Origin: Chromohalobacter canadensis
GTDB taxonomy: Bacteria; Pseudomonadota; Gammaproteobacteria; Pseudomonadales; Halomonadaceae
Length of the DNA stretch: 64,000 nucleotides
NCBI RefSeq assembly: GCF_029544075.1
Contig: NZ_JAJQJH010000008.1
Span: forward strand, 81,483-145,482
Reading direction: 5' to 3'
Shown in pieces: positions 35,357 through 44,092 of this stretch. How positions within the stretch are numbered: the stretch's first letter is position 1; every line of letters begins with the position of its first letter. The notes beneath the pieces were generated by a model. The model was not told where the DNA came from. It saw only the letters and a list, made by a program, of their open reading frames with translations, and searched no databases. The translations under genes were made by a program, and so were the position numbers.

Positions 35357-36805
35357 ATGGATCTTTCGCTACTCATCGGCGGCGAACACCGCGCCGCCCA
35401 GGACAACGCGACCTTCGAGCGTCGCAATCCATTGCATGAACATGTCGTGACGCGTGCCGCCGCAGCTTCGGTGGAAGATACCCGGCACGCCGCCGAGGCG
35501 GCGTCTCAGGCGTTTCCCGCCTGGTCGCAGACCGGCCCTGGCGAACGTCGCGCCAAGCTACTCGCCGCCGCCGACGCCATGGAAGCCCGCCAGGAAGACT
35601 TCATCGCCCGCATGGTCGATGAAACCGGTGCTACGCCCGGCTGGGCCGGATTCAACGTCATGGTGGCCGCCAACATGCTGCGCGAGGCCGCCTCGCTGAC
35701 GACTCAAGTCGGCGGCGATGTTATCCCGTCCAATGTCCCCGACAGCCTGGCCATGGGCGTGCGTGTCCCGTGTGGCGTGGTGGTCGGCATCGCCCCGTGG
35801 AACGCGCCCATCATCCTCGGCACGCGGGCCATCGCCACACCGCTGGCGTGCGGTAACACGGTAATTCTCAAGGCCTCGGAGCAGTGCCCCGCCACCCACC
35901 ACCTGATCGGCGAAGTGCTCGTCGAGGCGGGCCTGGGCGACGGCATCGTCAATGTGGTGACCAACGCACCGCCCCAAGCCGCCGAGGTGGTCGAGGCATT
36001 GATCGAGCACCCCGACGTGCGTCGCATCAACTTCACCGGTTCCACGAATGTCGGACGCATCATCGCCGAGAAAGCCGCGCACCATCTCAAGCCCGTGCTG
36101 CTGGAGCTAGGCGGCAAGGCACCGTTCGTGGTGCTCGAGGACGCTGACCTGGACGCCGCCGTGGAGGCCGCCGCCTTCGGCGCCTTCTTCAACCAAGGCC
36201 AGATCTGCATGTCCACCGAGCGGCTGATCGTCGTCGATGCCGTGGCTGATGCCTTCGTCGAGAAGCTGGCCCGTAAGGCCGAAACGCTGCGCGCCGGTGA
36301 CCCACGTGAAGACGGCAACCCTCTGGGCACACTGATCAATCGAGAGGCCGGAGAAAAGCTCAACGGCCTGCTCGATGATGCTCAGCAGCACGGTGCGCGA
36401 CTAGCCTGCGGCGGCAAGGCCGAGGGCGTAATCATGCAGCCCACCGTGGTCGATGGTGTCACCGACACTATGCGCCTCTATGCCGAAGAATCGTTCGGCC
36501 CAGTCGTGGCGATGATGCGCGTCAAGGATGAAGAAGACGCCTTGCGTGTCGCCAACGACAGCGAGTACGGCCTCTCGGCGGCGGTCTTCAGCCGCGACAC
36601 GGCCCGCGCCATGCGCGTCGCCCAACGTGTTGAGTCAGGCATTTGCCACATCAATGGCCCCACCGTACACGACGAGCCACAGATGCCATTCGGCGGTGTT
36701 AAATCGAGCGGCTACGGACGCTTCGGTGGCAAGGCCGGCATCGAAGAATTCACTGAACTGCGCTGGATGACCATGCAACTTGGCCCCCGGCACTATCCCA
36801 TTTAA
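35357..36805 (+). CDS. vdh: vanillin dehydrogenase Vdh (aldehyde dehydrogenase family)
   Basis: A 482-residue NAD(P)-dependent aldehyde dehydrogenase. It oxidises vanillin or 4-hydroxybenzaldehyde to vanillate or 4-hydroxybenzoate. Catalytic Asn149, Glu250 (LELGGKAP) and Cys284 (GQICMSTERL) are in place. It follows ech, so the aldehyde product is its likely substrate. It could also take the benzaldehyde made by the mdlC product (inference). The last codons run into the 24-bp tandem repeat that begins at 36797. Confidence 0.93.
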   Translation: MDLSLLIGGEHRAAQDNATFERRNPLHEHVVTRAAAASVEDTRHAAEAASQAFPAWSQTGPGERRAKLLAAADAMEARQEDFIARMVDETGATPGWAGFNVMVAANMLREAASLTTQVGGDVIPSNVPDSLAMGVRVPCGVVVGIAPWNAPIILGTRAIATPLACGNTVILKASEQCPATHHLIGEVLVEAGLGDGIVNVVTNAPPQAAEVVEALIEHPDVRRINFTGSTNVGRIIAEKAAHHLKPVLLELGGKAPFVVLEDADLDAAVEAAAFGAFFNQGQICMSTERLIVVDAVADAFVEKLARKAETLRAGDPREDGNPLGTLINREAGEKLNGLLDDAQQHGARLACGGKAEGVIMQPTVVDGVTDTMRLYAEESFGPVVAMMRVKDEEDALRVANDSEYGLSAAVFSRDTARAMRVAQRVESGICHINGPTVHDEPQMPFGGVKSSGYGRFGGKAGIEEFTELRWMTMQLGPRHYPI

Positions 36806-36884
36806 CGGTCACACCACTGGCCCATTTAACGGTCACACCACTGGCCCATCTAACGGTCACACCATTGGCCCATCTAACAGCCAC
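36797..36884 (+). repeat. 24-bp tandem repeat at the vdh stop
   Basis: Three full units and a partial fourth begin at 36797, 36821, 36845 and 36869 with the common core CCCAT(T/C)TAACGGTCACACCA. The first unit contains the vdh stop. Later units carry one or two base changes. The region is short of 90 bases and lies before the dctP start. Confidence 0.85.
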
Positions 36885-36932
36885 GTCCCGAGACATCGCG
36901 TCATGGCACGCCACCTTTCCATGGAGCTCAAG

Positions 36933-37982
36933 ATGATGACAACAAAACATACGCTTGCCGGTCTCGCTCTCCTCAGCGGCATCACCCTGGCAGGCACCGG
37001 CCAGGCCCAGGACACCGTGACGTTGCGCCTGCACCATTTCGGCGCCCCGACCACCCCGGTGCAGACGCAATACCTGGAACCCTGGGCGAAACGCATCGAG
37101 GAGCAATCCGATGGCGCCATCAAGGTCGAGATCTTCCCCGCCATGCAGCTCGGCGGGTCGGCCAACTCGCTTTATGATCAGGCCAAGGACGGCGTCGTCG
37201 ACATCGCCTGGACGCTTTTGAGCTACACGCCGAACCGCTTTCCGGAATCCGAAGCCTTCGACCTGCCGTTCATGCCCACCACTGGGGAAGCTACCAGCAT
37301 GGCGGCGCAAGAATTCGCCATGGAACATATGCAGGACGATTTCGAAGGCGTTCATCCTATTGCCGTCTTCGCGCACACGCCGGGGAAGATCCATACGAAA
37401 GGTGTGGCGATAGAAAGCGCTGATGACGTGCAAGGATTGACGTTACGTGCACCCTCCAAGGCCATGAATCGCTTCCTTGCCAACTTGGGAGCCCAGGTCG
37501 TGGGAATGCCTTTCCCTCAAATACCCGAAGCGATCTCGCGTGGCGTGATTGATGGCTTTTCGCTCCCCTTCGAAAGCGCTTCCGCCCTAGGCGTACTGGA
37601 TGTCGCCCAGAACCACACCTTCTTCGATGGTAAGCATGGTCTGTATACGGCGATGATGGTGCTGGCGATGAACCAGGACAAATACGAGAGCCTGTCGCCC
37701 GAGCTGCAGAAGGTCATCGACGACAACGCCGGCCTTCAGGAAGCGCAACGCATCGGACAAGTCATGGATACAGCGGAGCAAGCCGCCATCGACGATATCG
37801 CCGCAAGCGGCGAGGGTCGGATGATTCACATTGCCGAAGCCAGTCAAGAGCAGTGGAAAACGGCTGCCGACGAGACTATCCAACAATGGATAGATGACAT
37901 GAACGCCGCCGGCTTCGAGGGCCAGAACCTTTACGACGACGCCGGCCAGCTCGTCGACAAGTACACCAAGCAAACGCAATAA
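36933..37982 (+). CDS. TRAP transporter substrate-binding protein (DctP family), orphan
   Basis: A 349-residue periplasmic protein with a signal peptide (to about residue 26). It shares the VTLRLHHFGAPTTPVQTQYLEPW and MQLGGSANSLYDQAKDGVVDI features with the protein at 32714, so the two form one branch. The ATG at 36933 is chosen because GGAG lies six bases before it; an in-frame upstream extension reads through the tandem repeat and is unlikely to be translated. No permease genes are adjacent, so it probably shares dctQM at 30242-32139. Confidence 0.9.
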   Translation: MMTTKHTLAGLALLSGITLAGTGQAQDTVTLRLHHFGAPTTPVQTQYLEPWAKRIEEQSDGAIKVEIFPAMQLGGSANSLYDQAKDGVVDIAWTLLSYTPNRFPESEAFDLPFMPTTGEATSMAAQEFAMEHMQDDFEGVHPIAVFAHTPGKIHTKGVAIESADDVQGLTLRAPSKAMNRFLANLGAQVVGMPFPQIPEAISRGVIDGFSLPFESASALGVLDVAQNHTFFDGKHGLYTAMMVLAMNQDKYESLSPELQKVIDDNAGLQEAQRIGQVMDTAEQAAIDDIAASGEGRMIHIAEASQEQWKTAADETIQQWIDDMNAAGFEGQNLYDDAGQLVDKYTKQTQ

Positions 37983-37991
37983 GCACTCATG

Positions 37992-38014
37992 CGCGGGGCG
38001 CAACGCCCCGCGCA
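37992..38014 (+). terminator. strong hairpin after the dctP gene
   Basis: GCGCGGGGCG-CAA-CGCCCCGCGC, a perfect 10-bp stem with a three-base loop, ten bases past the stop. No T-run. Confidence 0.5.
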
Positions 38015-38060
38015 GCGTCCTGCCTGTAGCTCCCCTCCAGCTCCCTTCCCGACCAAAGTC

Positions 38061-38194
38061 TAAGCTCTGTCTGAAAAATCGACGAGTGATGGCCAGACAA
38101 GGCAAAAATCGGCGAAAAAGCGGAGTTTACGCGGATTTTGAGTCGATTTTTAACGCCGTATGGGCGAGCGCAGGCATTTTTCAGACAAAGCGTA
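38061..38194. mobile_element. MITE-like element with 19-base inverted ends and TA flanks
   Basis: The left end (38061) reads TAAGCTCTGTCTGAAAAAT and the right end, reverse complemented, TACGCTTTGTCTGAAAAAT: 17 of 19 bases match. The outermost bases are TA on both sides, the target duplication of the Tc1/mariner-IS630 group. The 134-base interior has no coding potential. With the flanking DNA it fills the 337-base gap 37983-38319, which holds no gene. Confidence 0.65.
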
Positions 38195-38319
38195 AGTATG
38201 TTCGATTGTCGTGATGCCCTAGTGTTTCTATGATGGGGTTTTCCTATCGACGATCGCTCGACCCGTCGTGATGCCGTGCCCTCGGCAACCGCTTTTGCAG
38301 CTTCTTTCAGGATCTTTTC

Positions 38320-39285
38320 ATGACCGACTCCACTACACCGGATATCCTGACTTTCGGTGAAGCGATGACGCTGTTCATCGCCGAAACTCCCGGCGACCTG
38401 GCCGAGGTCGAGCGCTTCCAGCGGCGCATCGCTGGCGCCGACACCAATGTCGCCATCGGTCTGGCGAGGCTTGCCTTTCACGTCGTCTGGATCAGCCGCG
38501 TCGGTGACGACGGCTTCGGCCGTTTCATCCGCCGTACGCTCGAAGGCGAAGGTCTCGACTGCCGCTACCTGAGAACCGATGCCGAGCATCCCACTGGCCT
38601 GGTCTTCAAGGAACGCGCCGAACACGGCGAGGATCCCAAAGTGGCCTATTACCGGCGCGGCAGTGCCGCCAGCCATTTGGGTGTGGCCGACGTGCACGAT
38701 CTCGACTTCCAAGGGGTGCGCCACCTACACGCCACCGGCTTACCCCCCGCGCTCTCAGCGAGCACGCGCGAACTCGCCTTCCATATGCTAGAACGCGCTC
38801 GCAAGGCCGGTCTCACGATCAGCTTCGATCCCAATCTGCGGCCCTCGCTGTGGAACAGCGAAGCCGAGATGCGCGAGACCCTAAACGCGTTGGCCGCACA
38901 CGCCGACTGGGTGCTACCAGGGCTCGCTGAGGGCCAGCGCCTGACTGGCCTCGATAACGCGCACGACATCGCCGGCTATTATCTCGATCAAGGCGCCACT
39001 GGTGTCATCATCAAACTCGGTCCAGAAGGCAGCTACGTGCGCACGGCAAACGATGCCGGCATGGTGAAGGGTGTGGCCGTCTCCCGTGTCGTCGATACCG
39101 TGGGGGCCGGCGACGGCTTCGCGGTGGGCGTGATCAGTGCCTTGCTCGATGGGTGCACGCTGCGCCAGGCGGCGCATCGCGGCAACCTCATCGGCGCCGA
39201 ACAGGTCCAGGTCACTGGCGACATGGAAGGCCTGCCACACCGGGCCCGGCTGCGTGACCTGGAAGCCGCACACCCACTGGTGTGA
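38320..39285 (+). CDS. kdgK: PfkB-family sugar kinase, 2-keto-3-deoxygluconate kinase type
   Basis: A 321-residue ribokinase-like (PfkB) kinase. The C-terminal DTVGAGDGFAVG motif carries the catalytic aspartate and anion hole; the N-terminal GADTNVAIGLARLAF segment binds the sugar. Overall it resembles KdgK, which phosphorylates 2-keto-3-deoxygluconate. The next gene is a 2-hydroxyacid dehydrogenase 40 bases away, so the pair may handle a keto-sugar acid. The exact sugar is not certain. Confidence 0.75.
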   Translation: MTDSTTPDILTFGEAMTLFIAETPGDLAEVERFQRRIAGADTNVAIGLARLAFHVVWISRVGDDGFGRFIRRTLEGEGLDCRYLRTDAEHPTGLVFKERAEHGEDPKVAYYRRGSAASHLGVADVHDLDFQGVRHLHATGLPPALSASTRELAFHMLERARKAGLTISFDPNLRPSLWNSEAEMRETLNALAAHADWVLPGLAEGQRLTGLDNAHDIAGYYLDQGATGVIIKLGPEGSYVRTANDAGMVKGVAVSRVVDTVGAGDGFAVGVISALLDGCTLRQAAHRGNLIGAEQVQVTGDMEGLPHRARLRDLEAAHPLV

Positions 39286-39325
39286 CGTCACACTTTCATG
39301 CTTCCCCCATTACCAGGAGCTCCGC

Positions 39326-40303
39326 ATGACCAAGCGCATCCTCGCCTTCGGGCGACTCAAGTCCCATCACCTCGAACAACTGCGCACACACTTCCACGTC
39401 GATTATTTTGACCATCTGGAAAGCGCCGACGACCCCGCGTTTCGTGAAGCGCTGAGCGAAGCGCACGGCCTGCTGGGCGCCAGCCTGCCGGTCACCTCCG
39501 AGCTGCTCGACAAAGCCCCGCACCTGGAAGCCATTTCGAGCATCTCGGTGGGGGTCGACAACTATCCCGTAGACGAGCTGACCCGGCGCAACATCTTGCT
39601 CTGCCACACCCCGGACGTGCTCACCGAAACCACCGCGGACACCGGCTTCCTGCTGATCATGGCCAGCGCCCGTCGCGCGGTGGAACTCGCCAACATGGTC
39701 AAGCAAGGCCAGTGGACAAGTAGTATCGGCGAGCCTCACTTCGGCACCGACATCCACGGCAAAACGCTGGGTATGATCGGCTTCGGGCGCATCGGCCAGG
39801 CTATCGCGCGTCGCGGCGCCCTGGGCTTCGGCATGCAGGTGCTCTACACCCATGCTTCGCCCAAGCCGGCCCTGGAAGCGGAACTCGGCGCCACGCACTG
39901 CGAATTCGATGCCTTGCTCGAGCAGTCCGACTTCGTCTGCGTCAACGTGCCCCTGACCGCCGAGACCACCGGCTTGATCGACGCGGACGTGCTCAAGCGC
40001 ATGAAGTCCTCGGCGATTCTGATCAATATCGCGCGTGGCAAGGTGGTCGACGAGGAGGCCCTGATCGAGGCGCTCTCCAGCGGCGAGATCCACGCTGCGG
40101 GGCTGGATGTCTTCGCTCAGGAACCGCTGCCCGGCGACTCGCCGCTCACGCGGATGGACAACGTCGTGACCCTGCCGCACATCGGCTCGGCGACGCATGA
40201 AACGCGCGAGGCCATGGCCCAGCGCGCCGTTGACAACGTCATCGCCGCCCTCGAAGGCCAGCAACCGCCTAGCCCCTACAACGACGTCACACCGCGCGGC
40301 TGA
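39326..40303 (+). CDS. D-2-hydroxyacid dehydrogenase, GhrB/2-ketogluconate reductase-like
   Basis: A 325-residue member of the D-isomer-specific 2-hydroxyacid dehydrogenase family. The NAD(P)-binding GFGRIGQAIARR motif, the Arg in NIARGKVVDEEAL, and the His in PHIGSATHETR are present. It likely reduces glyoxylate, hydroxypyruvate or 2-ketogluconate. The start at 39326 has an AGGAG six bases upstream; the frame is open back into kdgK but without a good ribosome site. Probably co-transcribed with kdgK; a terminator follows. Confidence 0.85.
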   Translation: MTKRILAFGRLKSHHLEQLRTHFHVDYFDHLESADDPAFREALSEAHGLLGASLPVTSELLDKAPHLEAISSISVGVDNYPVDELTRRNILLCHTPDVLTETTADTGFLLIMASARRAVELANMVKQGQWTSSIGEPHFGTDIHGKTLGMIGFGRIGQAIARRGALGFGMQVLYTHASPKPALEAELGATHCEFDALLEQSDFVCVNVPLTAETTGLIDADVLKRMKSSAILINIARGKVVDEEALIEALSSGEIHAAGLDVFAQEPLPGDSPLTRMDNVVTLPHIGSATHETREAMAQRAVDNVIAALEGQQPPSPYNDVTPRG

Positions 40304-40337
40304 CGTCTCCCATACTCCGTACGCGCCACCTCCCTTC

Positions 40338-40366
40338 ACGCCTGCTCCTCTCGGGGCAGGCGTTTT
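40338..40366 (+). terminator. terminator after the 2-hydroxyacid dehydrogenase gene
   Basis: ACGCCTGC pairs with GCAGGCGT around a 10-base loop, followed by a TTTTCGTTT tract. Confidence 0.8.
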
Positions 40367-40469
40367 CGTTTCATGACACGCATGCTTGAAACCTAGTGTC
40401 CCGCCCCCAGTCAGTGCTCACTGACAGCGGCCCCCTAACGCCGCGCATTTTCCAAATCGGGAGCTACTC

Positions 40470-41228
40470 ATGTCCTCCAGCATTGCCCTCATCACCGGCG
40501 CCGGCCGGGGCCTCGGCCGTAGCATGGCGTTGCACCTCGCCGCCGCTGGCGTCGGCATCATCGGCACTTACCGCAGTCACCGCGACGACGCTCTAGCGGT
40601 CGCGCGCGAAATCGAGGCCGCCGGCGGTACGGCGGCGATGCTCAAACTCGACATCGGCGATAGCACCGCCTTCGCCGAGTTCAAGGACAACGTGGCGGAC
40701 ACGCTGGAAGACACCTTCGGCCGCACGGAGCTAGACGCCGTGGTCCACAACGCCGGCGAAGGCATTCTCGCGCCCTACGAAGAGACAACCGAAGATGACC
40801 TCGACGCCCTCTATCGCACCCACTTCAAGGGACCCTTCCTGCTCAGCCAAGCCCTTCTGCCAATGATCGCCCGGGGCGGACGCATTCTAAACGTCTCCAC
40901 CGCCGCCACGCGCTTCGTGCTGGACAATCACTGCGCCTATTCGGCGATGAAGAGCGCACTGGAGGTGACCACGCGTTACATGGCCAAGGAACTCGGCGAG
41001 CGCCGGATCACGGTCAACGCCATCGCCCCCGGCGCCGTCGAAACCGACTTCGCCGGCGGCGCGGTGCGCGACGACCCGGACCTCAACGCGCATTTTCGCT
41101 CGATCACACCTCTGGGACGCACCGCCAAGCCAGATGACATCGGCGCCGCCGTCGCGAGCCTGTTATCAAGCGATTTCGGCTGGCTCAACGGCGAACGCAT
41201 CGAACTGACCGGCGGACAATCGCTTTGA
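40470..41228 (+). CDS. short-chain dehydrogenase/reductase
   Basis: A 252-residue classical SDR. The TGAGRGLG cofactor motif (residues 9-16), the NNAG-like HNAG motif near residue 93, Ser143 and the YxxxK pair Tyr157/Lys161 are all present. The substrate is unknown. The gene is 166 bases after the dehydrogenase terminator and stands alone, with a GC-rich hairpin behind it. Confidence 0.85.
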   Translation: MSSSIALITGAGRGLGRSMALHLAAAGVGIIGTYRSHRDDALAVAREIEAAGGTAAMLKLDIGDSTAFAEFKDNVADTLEDTFGRTELDAVVHNAGEGILAPYEETTEDDLDALYRTHFKGPFLLSQALLPMIARGGRILNVSTAATRFVLDNHCAYSAMKSALEVTTRYMAKELGERRITVNAIAPGAVETDFAGGAVRDDPDLNAHFRSITPLGRTAKPDDIGAAVASLLSSDFGWLNGERIELTGGQSL

Positions 41229-41234
41229 ACGTCT

Positions 41235-41260
41235 CCCCGGCCTTGCCATCACGGCCGGGG
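41235..41260 (+). terminator. GC-rich hairpin after the SDR gene
   Basis: CCCCGGCC-N10-GGCCGGGG, seven bases past the SDR stop. No T-run. Confidence 0.5.
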
Positions 41261-41390
41261 GCAACTAAAGTTCTAGGTAGCGTTTAAAAACACCGTTCGC
41301 AAACTTGGCATGTTTTTTCAAGACTGGGTGTCACCTGCCGATATTTGGGACAATGAACGGTTTCATCCACTACGCCCTCGAGGCTCCACC

Positions 41391-42068
41391 ATGTCTCATC
41401 CGCTGTGCCTGCTATTCGACTGCGATGGCACTCTGGTCGATAGCGAACCCCTTCTCGCCGATGTCATGGCCGATGTCCTGACCCGTGCCGGGTTACCCTT
41501 CGCCGCGTCCCAATACATGGAAGAGTTTCGAGGCGTCAGATTCGCCAACATCGTCGCCGAGCTGGAGCGCCGTTTCGGCGCTCTGAATGACGCCACTCGA
41601 GATGCCGCCGAGGCGGAGATGCGCCACACTATGCAGACGCGCATGAGCACCGAGTTGAAGCCGATTCCGGGGATCCGCGAGGCGCTCGACCGACTCACCG
41701 AGCATCCACGCTGCGTGGCCTCCAACGGCCCAGAGCACAAGATTCGCCGCGCCCTCGACAGCACGGGCCTGCGCGCCTATTTCGGGGACCGCCTCTACAG
41801 CGGCTACACCATCGAGCGCTGGAAGCCCGATCCCGAGCTGTTCTTGCATGCCGCACGCGCGATGGGTGTCACACCTGAACGCTGCGTGGTCATCGACGAC
41901 GCCGATGTGGGCGTCACGGCCGGTCTGGCGGCGGGGATGCGCACGATCCACATCAACCGCTTCCCCGAACGCGAGACCACGCCCGAGGGCGCCATCGCCT
42001 TGCACCACATGCGCGATCTACCCAGCGCCGTGGCACGATTGGAACAGGTGGAAGCCGTGCTCCACTGA
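41391..42068 (+). CDS. HAD-superfamily phosphatase, YieH/GPH-like
   Basis: A 225-residue HAD hydrolase. Motif I is FDCDGTLVDSE with the nucleophile Asp10 and Asp12; a lysine lies in the WKPDPELF segment and the acidic motif IV is VVIDDADVGV. A helical cap follows residue 15. Typical substrates are sugar phosphates or phosphoglycolate; which one is unknown. The ATG at 41391 has a GAGG eight bases upstream; a frame extension to 41310 adds no homologous sequence. Confidence 0.85.
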   Translation: MSHPLCLLFDCDGTLVDSEPLLADVMADVLTRAGLPFAASQYMEEFRGVRFANIVAELERRFGALNDATRDAAEAEMRHTMQTRMSTELKPIPGIREALDRLTEHPRCVASNGPEHKIRRALDSTGLRAYFGDRLYSGYTIERWKPDPELFLHAARAMGVTPERCVVIDDADVGVTAGLAAGMRTIHINRFPERETTPEGAIALHHMRDLPSAVARLEQVEAVLH

Positions 42069-42159
42069 CTCCACTGGATAGCGTCGACCGATATCGTGCC
42101 CACCAATATGGCGCGTTATCATGGACGCCTCGCGATACATCTTACCCAGGGAGGCGCGC

Positions 42160-42534
42160 ATGGCATCGCTTCAGGACCAGTTACGCGGACGGGTATATTC
42201 CACCGAACATGGCGAAGTCTGCCCCGAGTGCCGGGCGCCACTCGCCGAGTGTCGCTGTGCCGAATCGGCGGAGGAAGAACGCCTGGCGAATCTCGACGGC
42301 ACCGTCCGCCTGCGCCGGGAGACCAAGGGCCGCAAGGGCAAAGGCGTGACCCTGGTCGAGGGCGTACCGCTCAAGGCCGACGCGCTCAAGCCCCTGGCCA
42401 AGGCGCTCAAGCAACGTTGTGGTACCGGCGGCGCCATCAAGGATGGCATCATCGAGATCCAAGGCGATCAGCGCGAAACGCTCAAGGCTGAGCTGGAAGC
42501 GCGCGGCTATCGCGTCAAATTGGCGGGCGGTTGA
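42160..42534 (+). CDS. yciH: SUI1/eIF1-like translation factor YciH
   Basis: A 124-residue protein with the SUI1 (eIF1) fold: a C-terminal RRETKGRKGKGVTLVEGVPL segment and the GCGTGGAIKDGIIEIQGDQR core. An N-terminal CPECRAPLAECRC cysteine cluster is typical of bacterial YciH. YciH acts in start-codon selection or stress translation. The start at 42160 is chosen for AGGGAGG upstream; 42121 is also open but adds 13 residues of poor composition. Confidence 0.88.
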   Translation: MASLQDQLRGRVYSTEHGEVCPECRAPLAECRCAESAEEERLANLDGTVRLRRETKGRKGKGVTLVEGVPLKADALKPLAKALKQRCGTGGAIKDGIIEIQGDQRETLKAELEARGYRVKLAGG

Positions 42535-42576
42535 AGAACGTGCCGTCGACTGCTTTCCCTGTGCGAGGAGGCCCTC

Positions 42577-42984
42577 ATGTCCTTGCCTAACGTATCGCGT
42601 GGCCTGCATGCCGTATTCACCGGTTTGTTGCTGCTTGGCCTGGTGGGCTGCGCCAGTGGCCCTGATTTCAACACGCTCGAGGCCCGAGTCGTCTTCTCTC
42701 AACCGCCCGAGCTGTCGGACGATGCCATCCTCGATGTCACGCTGAAGGATAGCGACGACAACGCCACCGTGGCGGAAAGCCGCTATACGCACATCGACAC
42801 CGCCGCGACCGAGGTCACGCTGCAATACGACCAGGGCGCCATCGAGGCGGCGCACAGATACTTTTTGCAAGCTGAAGTGCGCGATCAAGGGCGGCTGACG
42901 CATCTAAACCGCGAGCGCATTGAAGTCTTCAACGGTGAGACCGGTACCACACCGACCGTAACGCTGGAGCCCGCGTCACCTTAG
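42577..42984 (+). CDS. YbaY-type lipoprotein
   Basis: A 135-residue lipoprotein. The lipobox is LVGC, so the mature protein starts at about Cys25. The remainder is a YbaY/YscW-like beta-sandwich domain: VFSQPPELSDDAILDVTLKDSD, then GTTPTVTLEPASP at the C-terminus. E. coli YbaY is an outer-membrane-associated lipoprotein of unclear function. It follows yciH after 42 bases. A GGAGG ribosome site precedes the start. Confidence 0.78.
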   Translation: MSLPNVSRGLHAVFTGLLLLGLVGCASGPDFNTLEARVVFSQPPELSDDAILDVTLKDSDDNATVAESRYTHIDTAATEVTLQYDQGAIEAAHRYFLQAEVRDQGRLTHLNRERIEVFNGETGTTPTVTLEPASP

Positions 42985-43049
42985 TTGGTAGCGGAAGTGG
43001 GTGAAGTGGGTAGAGCGAAAGTGGGTAGAGCGGAAGTGCGTGGAACGGA

Positions 43050-43070
43050 CGCGCCGCGATATACGGCGCG
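43050..43070. terminator. hairpin between the YbaY-like and sirtuin genes
   Basis: CGCGCCG-N7-CGGCGCG between two convergent genes. The preceding 60 bases hold imperfect repeats of GTGGGTAGAGCG (42985-43040). Confidence 0.5.
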
Positions 43071-43071
43071 G

Positions 43072-43953
43072 CTAAGTGCTGGCCGCCGGGGTCTGGGACG
43101 TCACCTCATCGGCAGGCGGCGCAACTGTCAGGTGACGCAGCGCGGCATCCAGCGTCTCGCCTACCGACGCTTCCACCTTGAGGCTGAACAGCGCGTCGGC
43201 GCGCGTACGCCCCATGTTGATGCAGGCCATCGGCTTGCCCAACTCCGCCGCCCGCCGTGCGAAGCGATAGCCCGAATAGACCATCAGCGACGAGCCCACC
43301 ACCAGCACCGCATCGGCGCGTTCAAGCGCGGCGAATGCCGCGTCCACGCGAGGGCGTGGCACGCTGTCGCCGAAGAACACCACATCGGGCTTGAAGATAC
43401 CGTCACCGCAACGCGCACAGGACAACAACGAGAAATCGCTGAAGTCATCATGCGCCAAGTCGGCATCGCCATCCGGTCCGACACTCGCCTCCAGGCCAGT
43501 CCAATGGGGATTGAGACGCGTCAGGGCGGCGTGCACGGCATGGCGCATCTGGATCGCTCCGCAGTGCATGCAGCGCACCACGTCGGCCTGGCCGTGCAGG
43601 TCAATCACGCGCCGCGAGCCGGCACGCTGGTGAAGCCCATCGACATTCTGGGTCACCAACTGCTCGAGGCGTCCGGCACGCTCTAACGCGGCCAGCGCGT
43701 AATGCCCACGCCCCGGACGCGCTTCGGAGAGCGCCTGGAATCCCACCAGGCTACGCGCCCAGTAGCGGCGACGCGCAGTATCGCTGTGCATGAATGTTTG
43801 ATGCGTCATCGGCGGCGAGCGTTTCCAGGCGCCCTGCTCATCACGATAGTCAGGGATGCCGCTATCGGTACTCATCCCGGCGCCAGTGAGCACGAACAAC
43901 CGCGAATGACGAGAAAGAAAGGTCGCCAAAGATGACACTGAGGAACCGGACAT
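43072..43953 (-). CDS. NAD-dependent protein deacylase, SIR2 family
   Basis: A 293-residue sirtuin. GAGMSTDSGIPDYR (residues 23-36) binds NAD, TQNVDGLHQRAG is the catalytic/ribose segment, and two Cys pairs (CMHC and CARC) bind zinc. Its insert and length suit the class that deacetylates acetyl-CoA synthetase, but class cannot be fixed here. Start at 43953 has a GGGAG seven bases upstream; an open extension to 44034 has none. Convergent with the lipoprotein gene and divergent from the NERD gene. Confidence 0.9.
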   Translation of the reverse strand: MSGSSVSSLATFLSRHSRLFVLTGAGMSTDSGIPDYRDEQGAWKRSPPMTHQTFMHSDTARRRYWARSLVGFQALSEARPGRGHYALAALERAGRLEQLVTQNVDGLHQRAGSRRVIDLHGQADVVRCMHCGAIQMRHAVHAALTRLNPHWTGLEASVGPDGDADLAHDDFSDFSLLSCARCGDGIFKPDVVFFGDSVPRPRVDAAFAALERADAVLVVGSSLMVYSGYRFARRAAELGKPMACINMGRTRADALFSLKVEASVGETLDAALRHLTVAPPADEVTSQTPAAST

Positions 43954-44092
43954 TGTGATCTCCCGGGCAAAGCCGATCGCCCATGATACAACCGGCGTAC
44001 CGCGTCGCGACAAGCGTCCATCACGCGTCGGCATCGCTGTTCCTCGGCAAGCTAGCTAGAATGAGCGTTCATGTAACACGTTCTCGACCAGG

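Noticed and set aside
36780..36932. N-terminal extension of the dctP gene through the tandem repeat
   Set aside because: A repeat peptide before a signal peptide is implausible; the ATG at 36933 has a good ribosome site.
39296..40339. 347-codon minus-strand frame opposite the 2-hydroxyacid dehydrogenase
   Set aside because: The plus-strand gene has all catalytic motifs; the minus frame has none.
42985..43686. 233-codon plus-strand frame opposite the sirtuin gene
   Set aside because: It overlaps the sirtuin's NAD-binding and zinc motifs on the other strand, so it is a shadow.
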